NCBI GenBank assembly: GCA_029168955.1
Contig: JAPDOI010001215.1
Coordinates: 124,001 to 188,000 of the forward strand
Reading direction: 5' to 3'
DNA from: Aplectana chamaeleonis
Lineage: Eukaryota > Nematoda > Chromadorea > Rhabditida > Cosmocercidae
Length of the DNA: 64,000 nucleotides
The notes beneath the pieces are model-generated. The model saw only the letters and a list, made by a program, of their open reading frames with translations, had not been told where the DNA came from and ran no database searches. This document shows, in pieces, positions 1 to 10,700 of this stretch. The position numbers and the translations under genes are program-made. Every line of letters starts with the position of its first letter. The first letter of the stretch is position 1.

Positions 1-466
1 GCAGACAGCCAAGATCGCGCGGCGGTTTCCGCGCGGCAAGTTATGCAGGCTCAATTGCTGTCTCTCGGATTACGATTGGACCACAGACGGTAACCGATCC
101 ACTGCCAACATATCGATTACAGGGATGACAGCACATGTTTATTAGATTAGCATTCAATAGATATAACATGAACATGTATCGTTACTTTACCTGAGTATTT
201 GAAAACAAAATAATTATGTAAGACTCACTAGATCATTGCACGCGAGTAAATTATTAATTCACAGGGTGACAAAAGTACTACGGGATCACTCAGCTGAATT
301 TGTTACAAACGAATTTATTTTTAACGTATTGTTTTTTTTTGAGTTGTTTTGTTACAAACGAATTTGTTTCTTACGAACTTGTTTTTTTTTGTTGAGTTTT
401 CGGCGAATTCATTATTCGTTACCAGTTTTTCTACTCAGGGCACCTGCCATAATTTCCAAAGCTATT
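1..466. other. Intergenic, nothing recognised
   Basis: I see no supported gene in this stretch. It is AT-rich from about 130 onwards, with short T runs at 330-400. The short open frames here are low-complexity Phe/Leu translations of those T runs. Confidence 0.5.
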
Positions 467-872
467 TTAAAGGCAAGGTCCGGTCAAATTTTGACACTAC
501 CGAATTTTGGATAAATAGATTGGGCTTGCCTAGCTGAACATCGTCTGAACGTTTCACGAACTCTGAGTCCTTGGTTCTGGAGAAAACAGCCTCCAAGTCA
601 GGGATTACGGTATTTACAGCATGATAATCATTGCTGGAATGATCGATAATTACGCAGCACTTTTGAAGAATGCGTGGGCAACCGCTAAAATATAGACGAT
701 GGTGCCACTTTTCTGACTTTTCTGGATCATCGGCTGACGGAAGTGGCTGGAATAACTTGAAGAAGACCGGTTTTAACGCAGTTTTCGCATGTTCCTTGGG
801 ACTACCTGTAGCAAGAGCATCGATTTAGCGGGAAATCTCAAAATCGAAATTCTGCCCGGACCCTGCCTTTAA
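467..872. mobile_element. TIR element related to family A
   Basis: The left end reads TTAAAGGCAAGGTCCGG and the right end is its inverted match, CCGGACCCTGCCTTTAA. The element is about 406 bp and no transposase frame is visible, so it would be non-autonomous. The ends resemble family A (TTAAAGGCAGTG) but carry GGTCCGG instead of the TGTTCACGA extension. It is therefore a sister family or a diverged copy. Confidence 0.6.
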
Positions 873-1379
873 ATGGCGAGTGGGGGCAGTGGCAAGAAGC
901 ACCACTGTCACGCACACGGTCGAGTGCTCGATCCTCGCCCAGGGTCAACCAAACTTCTATCCCTCCGGGGTCAGTAAATTGGTATCAGACTTGTCTGGGA
1001 GTATGAAAACACTGACTTGGACATCGGCTGGCTCCCGCAAGTCATTGTATAAGCCCAATACACATTCAAAACCTTCTACGTTTCTGAATGGAAGTCGAAT
1101 GTGTGGTGCATCCCCAGATGATTGATAAGCTCCAGAACTTTATCCTCTTTCTTATTTAAAATTTCGATGATTGTTTCATGATTTTCTCGATGACTATTAT
1201 AATATTTTAATTCGATGATTATTTTATTTAAATTCCATAGATTCCATCACATAATTCAATTTCCGTGTTCCACGTATCCACATTGATTTATGTAATTGAA
1301 TACCATTCAATTCTTATTAAAAGAGATAACTCCTGGTTTCGTTTTATATCCATATCCATTCGATATTCGTTACCTTCCT
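873..1379. other. Intergenic with an unassigned minus-strand open frame
   Basis: There is no gene I can name. On the minus strand 1139-957 is open for 60 codons with a protein-like composition (it includes DAPHIRLPF and VSVFILPDKSD). It has no start codon, no clear splice sites, and ends at an in-frame TAG. A second minus frame over the same bases is also partly open. The rest (1140-1379) is AT-rich with short repeats around TTCGATGATT. Confidence 0.3.
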
Positions 1380-1867
1380 TTAAAGACTGTGTTCACGATG
1401 AATTTCGTCCCCGTGTTTTCACATAAAACAATGCGTTGGCCTACAAGTGTTACCAAAATTACGAAGAAACGGTGAGAAACGCATCAAAACGTATTTCAGA
1501 GACATTATTCTGTAACATGGACTAGTTTCCCGGTTGGATGAACATGAATTATGGCGGTTGTCACCAGTGGGAAATTGAGTCAGTCGGAAATAGAAGAATA
1601 TTTCATGCAGAACAGGATTAGTTAGGGCCCTAAGGAAAGAACGGAGCAATAGAGAGTGGAGCATTGCAAAGAACGGGTCCAAGAAAGATTTCATTGTCAC
1701 AACAAAGACTTCCTGTGATACTTAAAAGGCGGGGTGATACTTAAGGATTTCGTGTACTTCTGGTGCGTTTTCTCGATTTCTTCATCATTTGAGTTCTACA
1801 CGGGGGCCAAAAAATCGATTTAGCTATTAATCTAAAAATCGAAGATTATCGTTAACACTGCCTTTAA
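1380..1867. mobile_element. Family A MITE, copy 1
   Basis: The copy runs from TTAAAGACTGTGTTCACGA at the left to the inverted CGTTAACACTGCCTTTAA at the right, about 488 bp. Its interior matches the copy at 46504-47644, sharing phrases such as AAAGATTTCATTGTCACAAC and GGCGGGGTGATACTT. No transposase is encoded. The terminal TTAA is a palindrome, so it could be a target-site duplication (as in piggyBac-type elements) or part of the inverted repeat. Confidence 0.8.
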
Positions 1868-1974
1868 GATCAATCAATGAGAATACCATGCTTCTATCCT
1901 TGCCTATGGCAGAGCCATTAGGAGCGTCCCTTTCAGAACGATGCCAATCAGGGATGTGCGGAAAAAATATTTGT

Positions 1975-2085
1975 GGAAACAGAAAACAGAAAACAGAAAA
2001 TCTATTGTGACAGAAAACAGAAAACAGAAAAAAAAACTCCAAAAATGGGCAGAAAACAGAAAATAGAAAACAGAAAACAGAAAAT
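1975..2085. repeat. CAGAAAA-type simple repeat
   Basis: Degenerate tandem CAGAAAA/CAGAAAAC units fill this stretch. The phrase just upstream (ATCAGGGATGTGCGGAA) reappears inverted beside the similar repeat at 4955-5085 and again near 45710. The repeat is therefore probably carried by an interspersed element rather than arising locally. Confidence 0.75.
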
Positions 2086-2312
2086 TTTCAAAAATCAATA
2101 AAGTGTGTTCAGCGTACACTATACGAGATTTTTCACAACATTGAACTTTTTTTTATACATTTTTGTGTGATCGATGGTTTTTTTTTCGTTAAATTGTCAA
2201 AACCTAACAGGTGGCCAGAGCAAGAAGTATAGACGTCGAAGAAATGCAGATTATGAGTGCGAAGAGATGACAAATATTGCTCTAACCTTTCTTACCCTTT
2301 CCATACATGCTC

Positions 2313-2398
2313 CTTGCACAGCTATATTGAGCTTCTGGCAAAGTAATCGAGCATTAAAGCTCGATTACTCTGCCAGAAGCTCAATATATCTGTGCAAG
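2313..2398. repeat. Near-perfect 86-bp hairpin
   Basis: An arm running from CTTGCACAG through TTGAGCTTCTGGCA to AATCGAGC is followed by its near-perfect inverted copy ending CTGTGCAAG, with almost no loop. It abuts the TIR element starting at about 2395. It could be a tiny palindromic MITE or the decayed end of the neighbouring element; I see no evidence for a microRNA. Confidence 0.7.
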
Positions 2399-2938
2399 CA
2401 GTACGTACAGAACCGAGCATATTTTTTGCAAAATCGGCGTTTTGCGGCGTTTTTTGAGTTCACAAAGCGCCGCATCGCCATAACTCACTTCAAAGTTGAC
2501 TAAATGAATTTTTTTCAGATAGTTTTCGTGTTCCTCTCAGTAAGGCGAATGTAATGGTATGTATGTGTTGAAAGCTCTTTTAAGTCTGGCATTTTGTTGA
2601 AAAATGTGTATTTCCTTCTAAAATTCACATCGGCCACAGGTCAAAAAATGACAGATTTCTGCTATTATCACCGTCTGATCAGTTCATTATGAGGGATTTA
2701 GAGGTACAAATATGCAAATTTCGATAAACTTTCGGAGTTGAATCTATCCTTTTGGAACACTATCGTATAGGAGTAAATGGAAGAAATCCAGAAATGACTT
2801 CCGAATTGAAATTGGACCACTTTGAAGCAAGTTATGGCGTTGCGGCGCTTTGTGAGCGCAAAAAACGCCGCAAAACGCTCAAAACGCTTTCTTTGCAAAA
2901 ATTTTGCTCGGTACTGTAGGTGCTGTCGGAGCGAGCTT
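2395..2938. mobile_element. TIR element with about 100-bp arms
   Basis: The left arm (about 2408-2500) and right arm (about 2812-2918) are inverted copies sharing ACCGAGCA, TTTTTGCAAA, GCGGCGTTTTTTG, CACAAAGCGCCGCA and GCCATAACT. The arms have diverged by indels. The interior of about 300 bp has no coding potential I can support. It is a non-autonomous inverted-repeat element of unassigned superfamily. Confidence 0.7.
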
Positions 2939-3055
2939 CATCTTCCCTAGTGTACATATTTTGACACTGATTGGGGGATAACTGCTTGTTTTAACACTGT
3001 ACTCACTTCTCAGGGCCGAAAGTCACGCGCGTACTGCGCGGCTGTGCCATTCGAG

Positions 3056-3064
3056 TATAAATAG
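3056..3064 (+). promoter_or_regulatory. TATA-box-like motif
   Basis: TATAAATAG lies in a GC-rich context (CGCGCGTACTGCGCGG upstream, GACGCGCCG downstream). Similar motifs occur in GC-rich context at 6114-6120 (TATAAAA) and 7057-7063 (TATAAAT). No gene follows any of them. They could be relics of duplicated promoters or chance, so the call is weak. Confidence 0.2.
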
Positions 3065-3164
3065 CCTGACGCGCCGTTCGCTCCACCGTTGAGAGCCTCT
3101 CGTACTTCTGTCGCGGAATTATCACCTGCCTCATAAGCTCACCATCGATTTCTTGGCTTTCATC

Positions 3165-3603
3165 TTAGAGGCTGCGTTCACGATGATCATCCTCGTTGAC
3201 TTTCCACAGTGAAATGATAGGCGAGAAGGACCCTAGGCTCCCAGTGTCGAAAGAACGGTAGAAAACGAGCCAGGAGCGGCAAAATAACGGATGCAAACAA
3301 GCGTTTTGGTGCCCCAGATCCGCCCCCTCGGAATGAACAAATGACAACTCAGATTACAGGAATGATCAAGTCAAGGAAGTGCTTATAAGTGAGCTAATCG
3401 TTTCATTGAACTGATAGGTATCATCCTTCTAGCGGTCAATTCCTCCACGCTCAAAAATCAACGTAAACAAGAGAGGGCCTATTTTCGCTCAAAAAACGCG
3501 TCTTTCGTGTCATTTTTAAGCACGCCTTGCTATATAGGGCACCAGACCTTCCGTAAGCCGTGGAAATATCGGAAGTGAAATTCATCGTGAACACTGCCTC
3601 TAA
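3165..3603. mobile_element. Family A MITE, copy 2
   Basis: It begins TTAGAGGCTGCGTTCACGA and ends TCGTGAACACTGCCTCTAA. The outer four bases are TTAG on the left and CTAA on the right, which are reverse complements rather than identical. In this copy they therefore behave as inverted repeat, not target duplication. About 439 bp, with no coding capacity. Confidence 0.75.
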
Positions 3604-3853
3604 CTGAATTCTGTAAAAACTGCGTTGCCGTAGACTGAAACACGAAAGCTCTGGTACATCCCTAGTGATCGGTTGATTTCGATTATCACCAGCAGCGGAG
3701 CGGTGGGCCTCGGTGAAATATAACTAGTGATAAGGAAGTCTCGACGAAAAAGCCACCGCTCCGCGCTGTGATAACCGAAAACATGAGTTCACTTGGAATG
3801 AAACAGAGTCTATGCATTTAGAGTTTGCGTGTGTAGCACAGTTGGTGCAAAAC

Positions 3854-4304
3854 TTAAAGGCAGAGTTCGCGATAAAAAGTGCTTTTGAGCTTTCCTCATG
3901 AGAATGTAGATTTGGCCACCACAAAACTAAAAATAATTGTAAAAACCCGGAAATTCGCGTAAGCAACGCTCGAAAACAAGGTATAAGGGCTAATTACCGG
4001 TGTCGGCCGGCCCCCTAATTAACGCGACTTTCAATAATGCTTGCTTATCCGCCATTTATTTTGCTGTTAAGGTAATCAGTAGTCTCCAGTAATGTTCAGA
4101 AGTTACTTTAGAGGCAAAATAAAAGTCGGCAAAACAGGCTCTTACACAAATCTCGGTAATTGGGGGCGGGAGGACACCAAGCCATAACTTGCTCCTGAGC
4201 GTTTTTTCTCCAATTTCCACCTTATTTTCACATTTGTGATGGTCAGATCTACCATTCCATGGGGATAGCACAATAACCGATTTTATCTAGAACCCTGCCT
4301 TTAA
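3854..4304. mobile_element. Family A MITE, diverged copy 3
   Basis: Left end TTAAAGGCAGAGTTCGCGA, right end ACCCTGCCTTTAA, about 451 bp. The right end matches the family consensus only over the outer part, so this copy is older or belongs to a subfamily. Nothing coding is visible inside. Confidence 0.6.
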
Positions 4305-4737
4305 CCCGTTCTACCGAAGCGGTGGCGCTAGAGTATTTTTAATCTCTGCCCATGTGTCGAAAGTAATCACACACGAGCGACGCGCCAGTGCGGGTATGAA
4401 TAGTGGGCTTTAAGTAGCATTAGTACCTTATTCGTGCTAGTATACAGTAACATTGCAGTTTTCGCGTCATTTGGCTGCATCGTGTACCATCTGAGAGACT
4501 CATCAATGGTAAACTTCTGGGTGAGGGTATCCACTATAAGATAAAGATAAGGAATCGGCTTCCTGAATCCCGATTGGGGCGCTCAGCGCATTCGACGTCG
4601 AATTCGCAGAGGCTTTAATGGGTTTTGTGCCTATTTAGTGGCTTCCGGTGAGCCAGCCGCCTTCCCTATGAGTGCCTTCATCTCTCTACATAAATCTGTT
4701 ACCAATTAAGGGACCCTGGAGGGATAGTTGTTTCGGT

Positions 4738-4811
4738 TTACCTCGGTGAGGATCGAACCGTCCGTATACAGCGAACAGAAGCGCTTCCTGCCACCACGCC
4801 ATAGTCGCCCT
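4738..4811 (-). other. tRNA-like relic (possible SINE head)
   Basis: Read on the minus strand, this contains GGTTCGATCC at 4750-4759, a good match to a Pol III B box. TGGCGTGGTGGCAGG (4787-4801) resembles an A box about 30-40 bases upstream. The T-arm does not pair well, so this is not a functional tRNA. A tRNA-derived SINE head or a tRNA pseudogene would explain it. Confidence 0.35.
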
Positions 4812-4954
4812 AATGGTAATCCATCACAGCGATATAAAAGTGTCTAGCGAGGGGGAATCGCAGAGAGCGTGGGAGAAATACATTCTCAACCTATTGGTTC
4901 AGCTTCGATGAATCCGTCCACATTATTTAGGGCCATCCTGCTAAAAATCGCAGT

Positions 4955-5085
4955 TAACGTTTTTTTTCTGTTTTCTGTCCATTTTTGCCTATTTTTACAG
5001 AAAACAGAAAACAGAAAAAAATGGCCAAAAATGGGCAGAAAACAGAAAACAGCAAACAGAAAACAGAAAATTCCGCACACCCCTG
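4955..5085. repeat. Palindromic CAGAAAA/TTTTCTG repeat
   Basis: A TTTTCTGTTTTCTG stretch is followed by its inverse (CAGAAAACAGAAAA), then more CAGAAAA units and the phrase CCGCACACCCCTGAT. It is the second locus of the repeat at 1975-2085, in an arrangement consistent with an interspersed element. Confidence 0.65.
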
Positions 5086-5670
5086 ATGCCAATGCCTCCA
5101 CTTACTCTCCTTCAAGAGGGATACGAAGGAACACCACATTGTCGCGTTGCGGCAATCTAGTCGCCGTGCGGAGTGAGGGAGAGATTCTGAGTCGAGGGAG
5201 ATAATTATACCTTCTGGTAATCTGAGTCGAGGTGCGAACCATCACTAATTACAGTCCCACTAATTGATTTTATCCTAAAGTTGCACACCCCTTGGTAGTA
5301 TCGATAACCGTCCTTTTTCAAATAATCCTCTGCTCGAATTACTCGAAAACTAATTTTTTTCACATTGTCAATCTTCATTGGGGAATATAAAGACACTTAC
5401 GAAATTAACATCGATAGCTTTTTTTTAACATGGCAGATGGCTTACTCTCAACCAAGGCATATAGGCGTGACGATGGACACACTAACTTATCCCTGCTTGA
5501 GGTGTGAAAACGCGTTTCTCGCATTTCTCTAGTTGATTTCTTTCTCCAGTTTTTGAGAAGTTCATGGGGACTTTTCCCTTTTATACTCTACTTTGTGAAC
5601 TTGCCTACTAAAAAATATCGAAAACTAGAATAGGATTTTTTTATCGTGAACACTACCTTTAAATAGCCCC
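5086..5670. other. Intergenic, with a solo family A right end
   Basis: No supported gene. At about 5640-5662 TTATCGTGAACACTACC plus TTTAA matches the right terminus of family A, but I could not find its left partner upstream. It is probably a truncated copy. Confidence 0.45.
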
Positions 5671-5871
5671 TACTATCGTTCTCGGAGCCGAATTCCGGTC
5701 CACATTTGCGGACAACAGCTGTTGCATCACGCATGAGGATGATAATCGTGCTGAGACTTTTTGGTCCCGGCACGATTCACCTTTCTCCCAGCACGATTGT
5801 CATCGTGTCGCGTGACGCAACAGTCTAGTCCGCAAAGGCGGACCGGAATGTTACTTCGAGAACGACAGTAC
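5671..5871. mobile_element. Foldback element with about 85-bp arms
   Basis: The left arm (TATCGTTCTCG, ATTCCGGTCC, TTTGCGGAC, CTGTTGC, TCACGC, AATCGTGCTG) is mirrored by an inverted right arm ending CGAGAACGACAGTA. The spacer is only about 30 bp. This is a small palindromic non-autonomous element. The GTCCGCA theme recurs in the element at 63561-63752. Confidence 0.65.
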
Positions 5872-5972
5872 GCGGAGTCAACGCTCAGCCGACGCGGCAA
5901 TCGGCTCTTCAGCGAGGTACGATTGCGGAGCCTACTTTGATATCGGCGTGCAGGCATGGCAGTTTGTAATGA

Positions 5973-6034
5973 AGGCACCGCAATGATGTCGTGTAGGTGC
6001 CTATAGGGCACCTACACGGCGTCATTGCGGTGCC
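5973..6034. repeat. Near-perfect hairpin, 28-29 bp arms
   Basis: GGCACCGCAATGATGTCGTG leads into TAGGTGCC, then a TATAGG loop, then an inverted copy with one or two mismatches. The stem length is within the range of microRNA precursors, but there is no supporting context. A minimal palindromic element is equally likely. Confidence 0.6.
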
Positions 6035-6336
6035 GTCACCACAGATTTTCTCAGAGTCTAGAGCAGTGCGGATGGCTAAACGCACTGCACGCGGCGTTCC
6101 AGTGACTACCCTCTATAAAACGTCGTAATTCACATCATTCGAGGCGCGATCGGCGCGCGCGATGCCTCAGCCTCCGTCTGCCCTCCGCTCTCTCACTGTC
6201 TCTAACCTCTGCTCCGTACCAGCACGCGTAGGAACCATGCGAATTTCGCCGTTTAATAGCCTGTACGTGAGTGCAGCGGCTTTCCGTCGCGCGCGTTGCA
6301 TGTACCAGTCAGGTGCCCCTCATTCTAAGTATTCGA

Positions 6337-6808
6337 TTAAAGGCAGTGTTCACGAAGGAAAAGTTGCACGTTTTCTTGACTAAAACGTAAGCTTTGGGTC
6401 CCTCTCAGAAGATTAAGAACGGAAGTGCGACGAAAAACGGCCGGTAAGTGGGTGAAAATCTCGTGGGCCAGCCAACCCATTGGGCCACTCCGCCCACGTC
6501 CTATAACGGTTTCCCTGAATTTGTGGTTAGACGAGCAATGGTTTCCGATCGAAAACTCAGTTCTTCCCTTCATTCTCAACTTCTCCTTTTACTCAGGTCA
6601 GCTCGCACACATCGGCTGCAAAAAACGGGAGTTACAAGCCTTGGACGACTCGTCCACAATGCTTCCATAGCTGAAATTTGAGGGGCCATAACTCCGTTTC
6701 CAGGGGGTCTTGTACGATTCCAGGGACATTATTGAAATCAACATGGGACCGTTTTCAAGATGGGCGGAAGAACAGAAAAACGAATTTTATCGTGAACACT
6801 ACCTTTAA
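6337..6808. mobile_element. Family A MITE, copy 4
   Basis: TTAAAGGCAGTGTTCACGA at the left and ATCGTGAACACTACCTTTAA at the right, about 472 bp. The ends are the cleanest in the window. The interior differs from copies 1 and 5, so family A has at least two internal types sharing one set of ends. Confidence 0.8.
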
Positions 6809-7360
6809 CATGCCCCTCAGAGCTCTTGGTTTCCTGTGACAATTCAAAGGCTGCTTGTATCGTGAGCACTCCATCAAACAAGCTAAGCCCCACTCCACTC
6901 CTGTGGACTCACAAGGGAAACCATTTAAACGTAATTTTAGGTGAGTGAAATTAAGAACCCTGACCCTACTACGTGCTACTACCAGCAATAACTGTTAGTG
7001 ACTCTGGTCATAACCTAAGCCGCGCGCTGCTGACCGTGGTGTGGGCTGTCTTTCGCTATAAATGTCGACCAATCATCGCGTATTCATCCATCTTTCTGCA
7101 CCCGGATGTTGTACTGGTACCGGACACAGTCTTAGGGTCGTCACACACCAGGGCTGAGCGGAAATGGTTTTCAAGATTTTCTGAAACGGAAAGAAAAATG
7201 GCCAAAATCGCCAGAAACGGAAACGGAAGAGACTAAAAGTTGTGGGTTGTCTCATTCTCGCGTTTCGTTGCTGCTCATTGCTTGCAGCTCTCTTTCGATA
7301 CCCTATGGTTTCACCTAATAAACTAATCCTTATACTTAAAGCAGTTATGTCCCGATGTTT
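6809..7360. other. Intergenic, nothing recognised
   Basis: No gene supported. A TATAAAT motif in GC-rich context lies at 7057-7063. Short purine-rich stretches (AAACGGAAA) occur at 7180-7230. Confidence 0.4.
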
Positions 7361-7482
7361 GTATGTATGTATGTATGTATGTATGTATGTATGTATGTAT
7401 GTATGTATGTATGTATGTATGTATGTATGTATGTATGTATGTATGTATGTATGTATGTATGTATGTATGTATGTGTGTGTGT
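7361..7482. repeat. (ATGT)n microsatellite, about 28 copies
   Basis: Uninterrupted GTAT/ATGT tetranucleotides for about 114 bp pass into a short (GT)n tract. All frames through it are trivially open (Tyr-Val-Cys-Met or Thr-Tyr-Ile-His), so the open frames here carry no meaning. Confidence 0.95.
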
Positions 7483-7766
7483 AATTGTGTTTTCCCGTGG
7501 ATCTCCGGAATGGCCGATCAAAACAGGGATGAAATGGTACCAACATTTGCGTGGGTGGGACACCCATCGATTACCAAAAAATCAGTCTGAACCACCTCTT
7601 GTGCGCCTCGGGGCAACCGAGTTTGTCCGTGGGGCGCACTTTTGGCCTTGGGTCATGAAAACTTCTATGAGTCGTCTTGCGCTAGAAAGGCTAAGCTCTA
7701 ATCAAGGCGAGAAGTATTTAATAGTGGTGGATGGGACGCCGTTCAGAACCGCCAGGGTTTGAGGAG
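7483..7766. other. Microsatellite-linked sequence bordering the satellite
   Basis: Unique sequence between the microsatellite and the 42-bp array. The phrase GATCTCCGGAATGGCC followed by GATCAAAACAGGGATGAAAT resembles, from memory, a conserved tail found beside tetranucleotide microsatellites in many invertebrate genomes. I cannot verify this here. No gene is supported. Confidence 0.35.
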
Positions 7767-10700
7767 TGTGCAGTACGTTATCAACAGTGTGCAGGACTTT
7801 AGTGGGAGTGCGCTGGACCCTAGTGGGAGTGTGCAGGACGTCATAGAAAGTGTGCAGGGCCCCAGCGGGAGTGAGCAGGACGTCATAGAAAGTGTGCAGG
7901 ACCCCAGTGGGAGTGAGCAGGACGTCATAGAAAGTGTGCAGGACCCCAGTGAGAGTGAGCAGGACGTCATAGAAAGTGTGCAGGACCCCAGTGGGAATGA
8001 GCAGTACGTCATAGAAAGTGTGCAGGACCCCAGTGGGAGTGAGCGGGACGTCATAGAAAGTGTGCAGGACCCCAGTGGGAGTGAGCAGGACGTCATAGAA
8101 AGGGTGCAGGACCCCAGTGGGAGTGAGCAGGACGTCATAGAAAGTGTGCAGGACCCCAGTGGGAGTGAGCAGGACGTCATAGAAAGTGTGCAGGACCCCA
8201 GTGGGAGTGAGCAGGACGTCATAGAATCTGTGCAGGACCCCAGTGAGAGTGAGCAGGACGTCATAGAAAGTGTGCAGGACCCCAGTGGGAGTGAGCAGGA
8301 CGTCATAGAAAGTGTGCAGGACCCCAGTGGGAGTGAGCAGGACGTCATAGAAAGAGTGCAGGACCCCAGTGGGAGTGTGCAGTACGTCATAGAAAGTGTG
8401 CAGGACCCCAGTGGGAGTGAGCAGGACGTCATAGAAAGTGTGCAGGACCCCAGTGGGAGTGAGCAGGACGTCATAGAAAGTGTGCAGGACCCCAGTGGGA
8501 GTGAGCAGGACGTCATAGAAAGTGTGCAGGACCCCAGTGGAGTGAGCAGAACGTCATAGAAAGTGTGCAGGACCCCAGTGGGAGTGAGCAGGACGTCATA
8601 GAAAGTGTGCAGGACTCCAGTGAGAGTGAGCAGGACGTCATAGAAAGTGTGCAGGACCCCAGTGGGAGTGAGCAGGACGTCATAGAAAGTGTGCAGGACC
8701 CCAGTGGGAGTGAGCAGGACGTCATAGAAAGTGTGCAGTACCCCAGTGGGAGTGAGCAGGACGTCATAGAAAGTGTGCAGGACCCCAGTGGGAGTGAGCA
8801 GGACGTCATAGAAAGTGTGCAGGACCCCAGTGGGAGTGAGCAGGACGTCATAGAAAGTGTGCAGGACCCCAGTGGAAGTGAGCAGGACGTCATAGAAAGT
8901 GTGCAGGACCCCAGTGGGAGTGAGCAGGACGTCATAGAAAGTGTGCAGGACCCCAGTGGGAGTGAGCAGGACGTCATAGAAAGGGTGCAGGACCCCAGTG
9001 GGAGTGAGCAGGACGTCATAGAAAGTGTGCAGGACCCCAGTGGGAGTGAGCAGGACGTCATAGAAAGTGTGCAGGACTCCAGTGGGAGTGAGCAGGACGT
9101 CATAGAAAGTGTGCAGGACCCCAGTGGGAGTGAGCAGGACGTCATAGAAAGTGTGCAGGACCCCAGTGGGAGTGAGCAGGACGTCATAGAAAGTGTGCAG
9201 GACCCCAGTGGGAGTGAGCAGGACGTCATAGAAAGTGTGCAGGACCCTAGTGGGAGTGAGCAGGACGTCATAGAAAGTGTGCAGGACCCCAGTGGGAGTG
9301 AGCAGGACGTCATAGAAAGTGTGCAGGACCCCAGTGGGAGTGAGCAGGACGTCATAGAAAGTGTGCAGGACCCCAGTGGGAGTGTGCAGGACGTCATAGA
9401 AAGTGTGCAGGACCCCAGTGGGAGTGAGCAGGACGTCATAGAAAGTGTGCAGGACCCCAGTGGGAGTGAGCAGGACGTCATAGAAAGTGTGCAGGACCCC
9501 AGTGGGAGTGAGCAGGACGTCATAGAAAGTGTGCAGGGCCCCAGTGGGAGTGAGCAGGACGTCATAGAAAGTGTGCAGGACCCCAGTGAGAGTGAGCAGG
9601 ACGTCATAGAATCTGTGCAGGACCCCAGTGAGAGTGAGCAGGACGTCATAGAAAGTGTGCAGGACCCCAGTGAGAGTGAGCAGGACGTCATAGAAAGTGT
9701 GCAGGACCCCAGTGGGAGTGAGCAGGACGTCATAGAAAGTGTGCAGGACCCCAGTGGGAGTGTGCAGGACGTCATAGAAAGTGTGCAGGACCCCAGTGGG
9801 AGTGAGCAGGACGTCATAGAAAGTGTGCAGGACTCCAGTGAGAGTGAGCAGGACGTCATAGAAAGTGTGCAGGACCCCAGTGGGAGTGAGCAGGACGTCA
9901 TAGAAAGTGTGCAGGACCCCAGTGGGAGTGAGCAGGACGTCATAGAAAGTGTGCAGGACCCCAGTGGGAGTGAGCAGGACCCAAATGGGAGTGTTCAGGA
10001 CCCCAGTGGGAGTGTGCAGGACCCCAGTGGGAGTGAGCAGGACCCAAATGGGAGTGTTCAGGACCCCAGTGGGAGTGTGCAGGACCCCAGTGGGAGTGTG
10101 CAGGACCCCAGTGGGAGTGAGCAGGACGTCATAGAAAGTGTGCAGGACCCCAGTGAGAGTGAGCAGGACGTCATAGAAAGTGTGCAGGACCCCAGTGGGA
10201 GTGAGCAGGACGTCATGGAAAGTGTGCAGGACCCCAGTGGGAGTGAGCAGGACGTCATAGAAAGTGTGCAGGACCCCAGTGGGAGTGAGCAGGACCCAAA
10301 TGGGAGTGTTCAGGACCCCAGTGGGAGTGTGCAGGACCCCAGTGGGAGTGAGCAGGACGTCATAGAAAGTGTGCAGGACCCCAGTGAGAGTGAGCAGGAC
10401 GTCACAGAAAGTGTGCAGGACCCCAGTGAGAGTGAGCAGGACGTCATAGAAAGTGTGCAAGACCCCAGTGGGAGTGAGCAGGACGTCATAGAAAGTGTGC
10501 AGGACCCCAGTGAGAGTGAGCAGGACGTCATAGAAAGTGTGCAGGACCCCAGTGGGAGTGAGCAGGACGTCATAGAAAGTGTGCAGGACCCCAGTGGGAG
10601 TGAGCAGGACGTCATAGAAAGTGTGCAGGACCCCAGTGGGAGTGAGCAGGACCCAAATGGGAGTGTTCAGGACCCCAGTGGGAGTGAGCAGGACCCAAAT

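Noticed and set aside
5973..6034. microRNA precursor
   Set aside because: The stem fits in length, but it is nearly perfect and lies in a cluster of palindromic elements with no conserved mature sequence I recognise.
7242..7590. Tyr-Val-Cys-Met and Thr-Tyr-Ile-His repeat proteins
   Set aside because: They are pure products of the (ATGT)n microsatellite.
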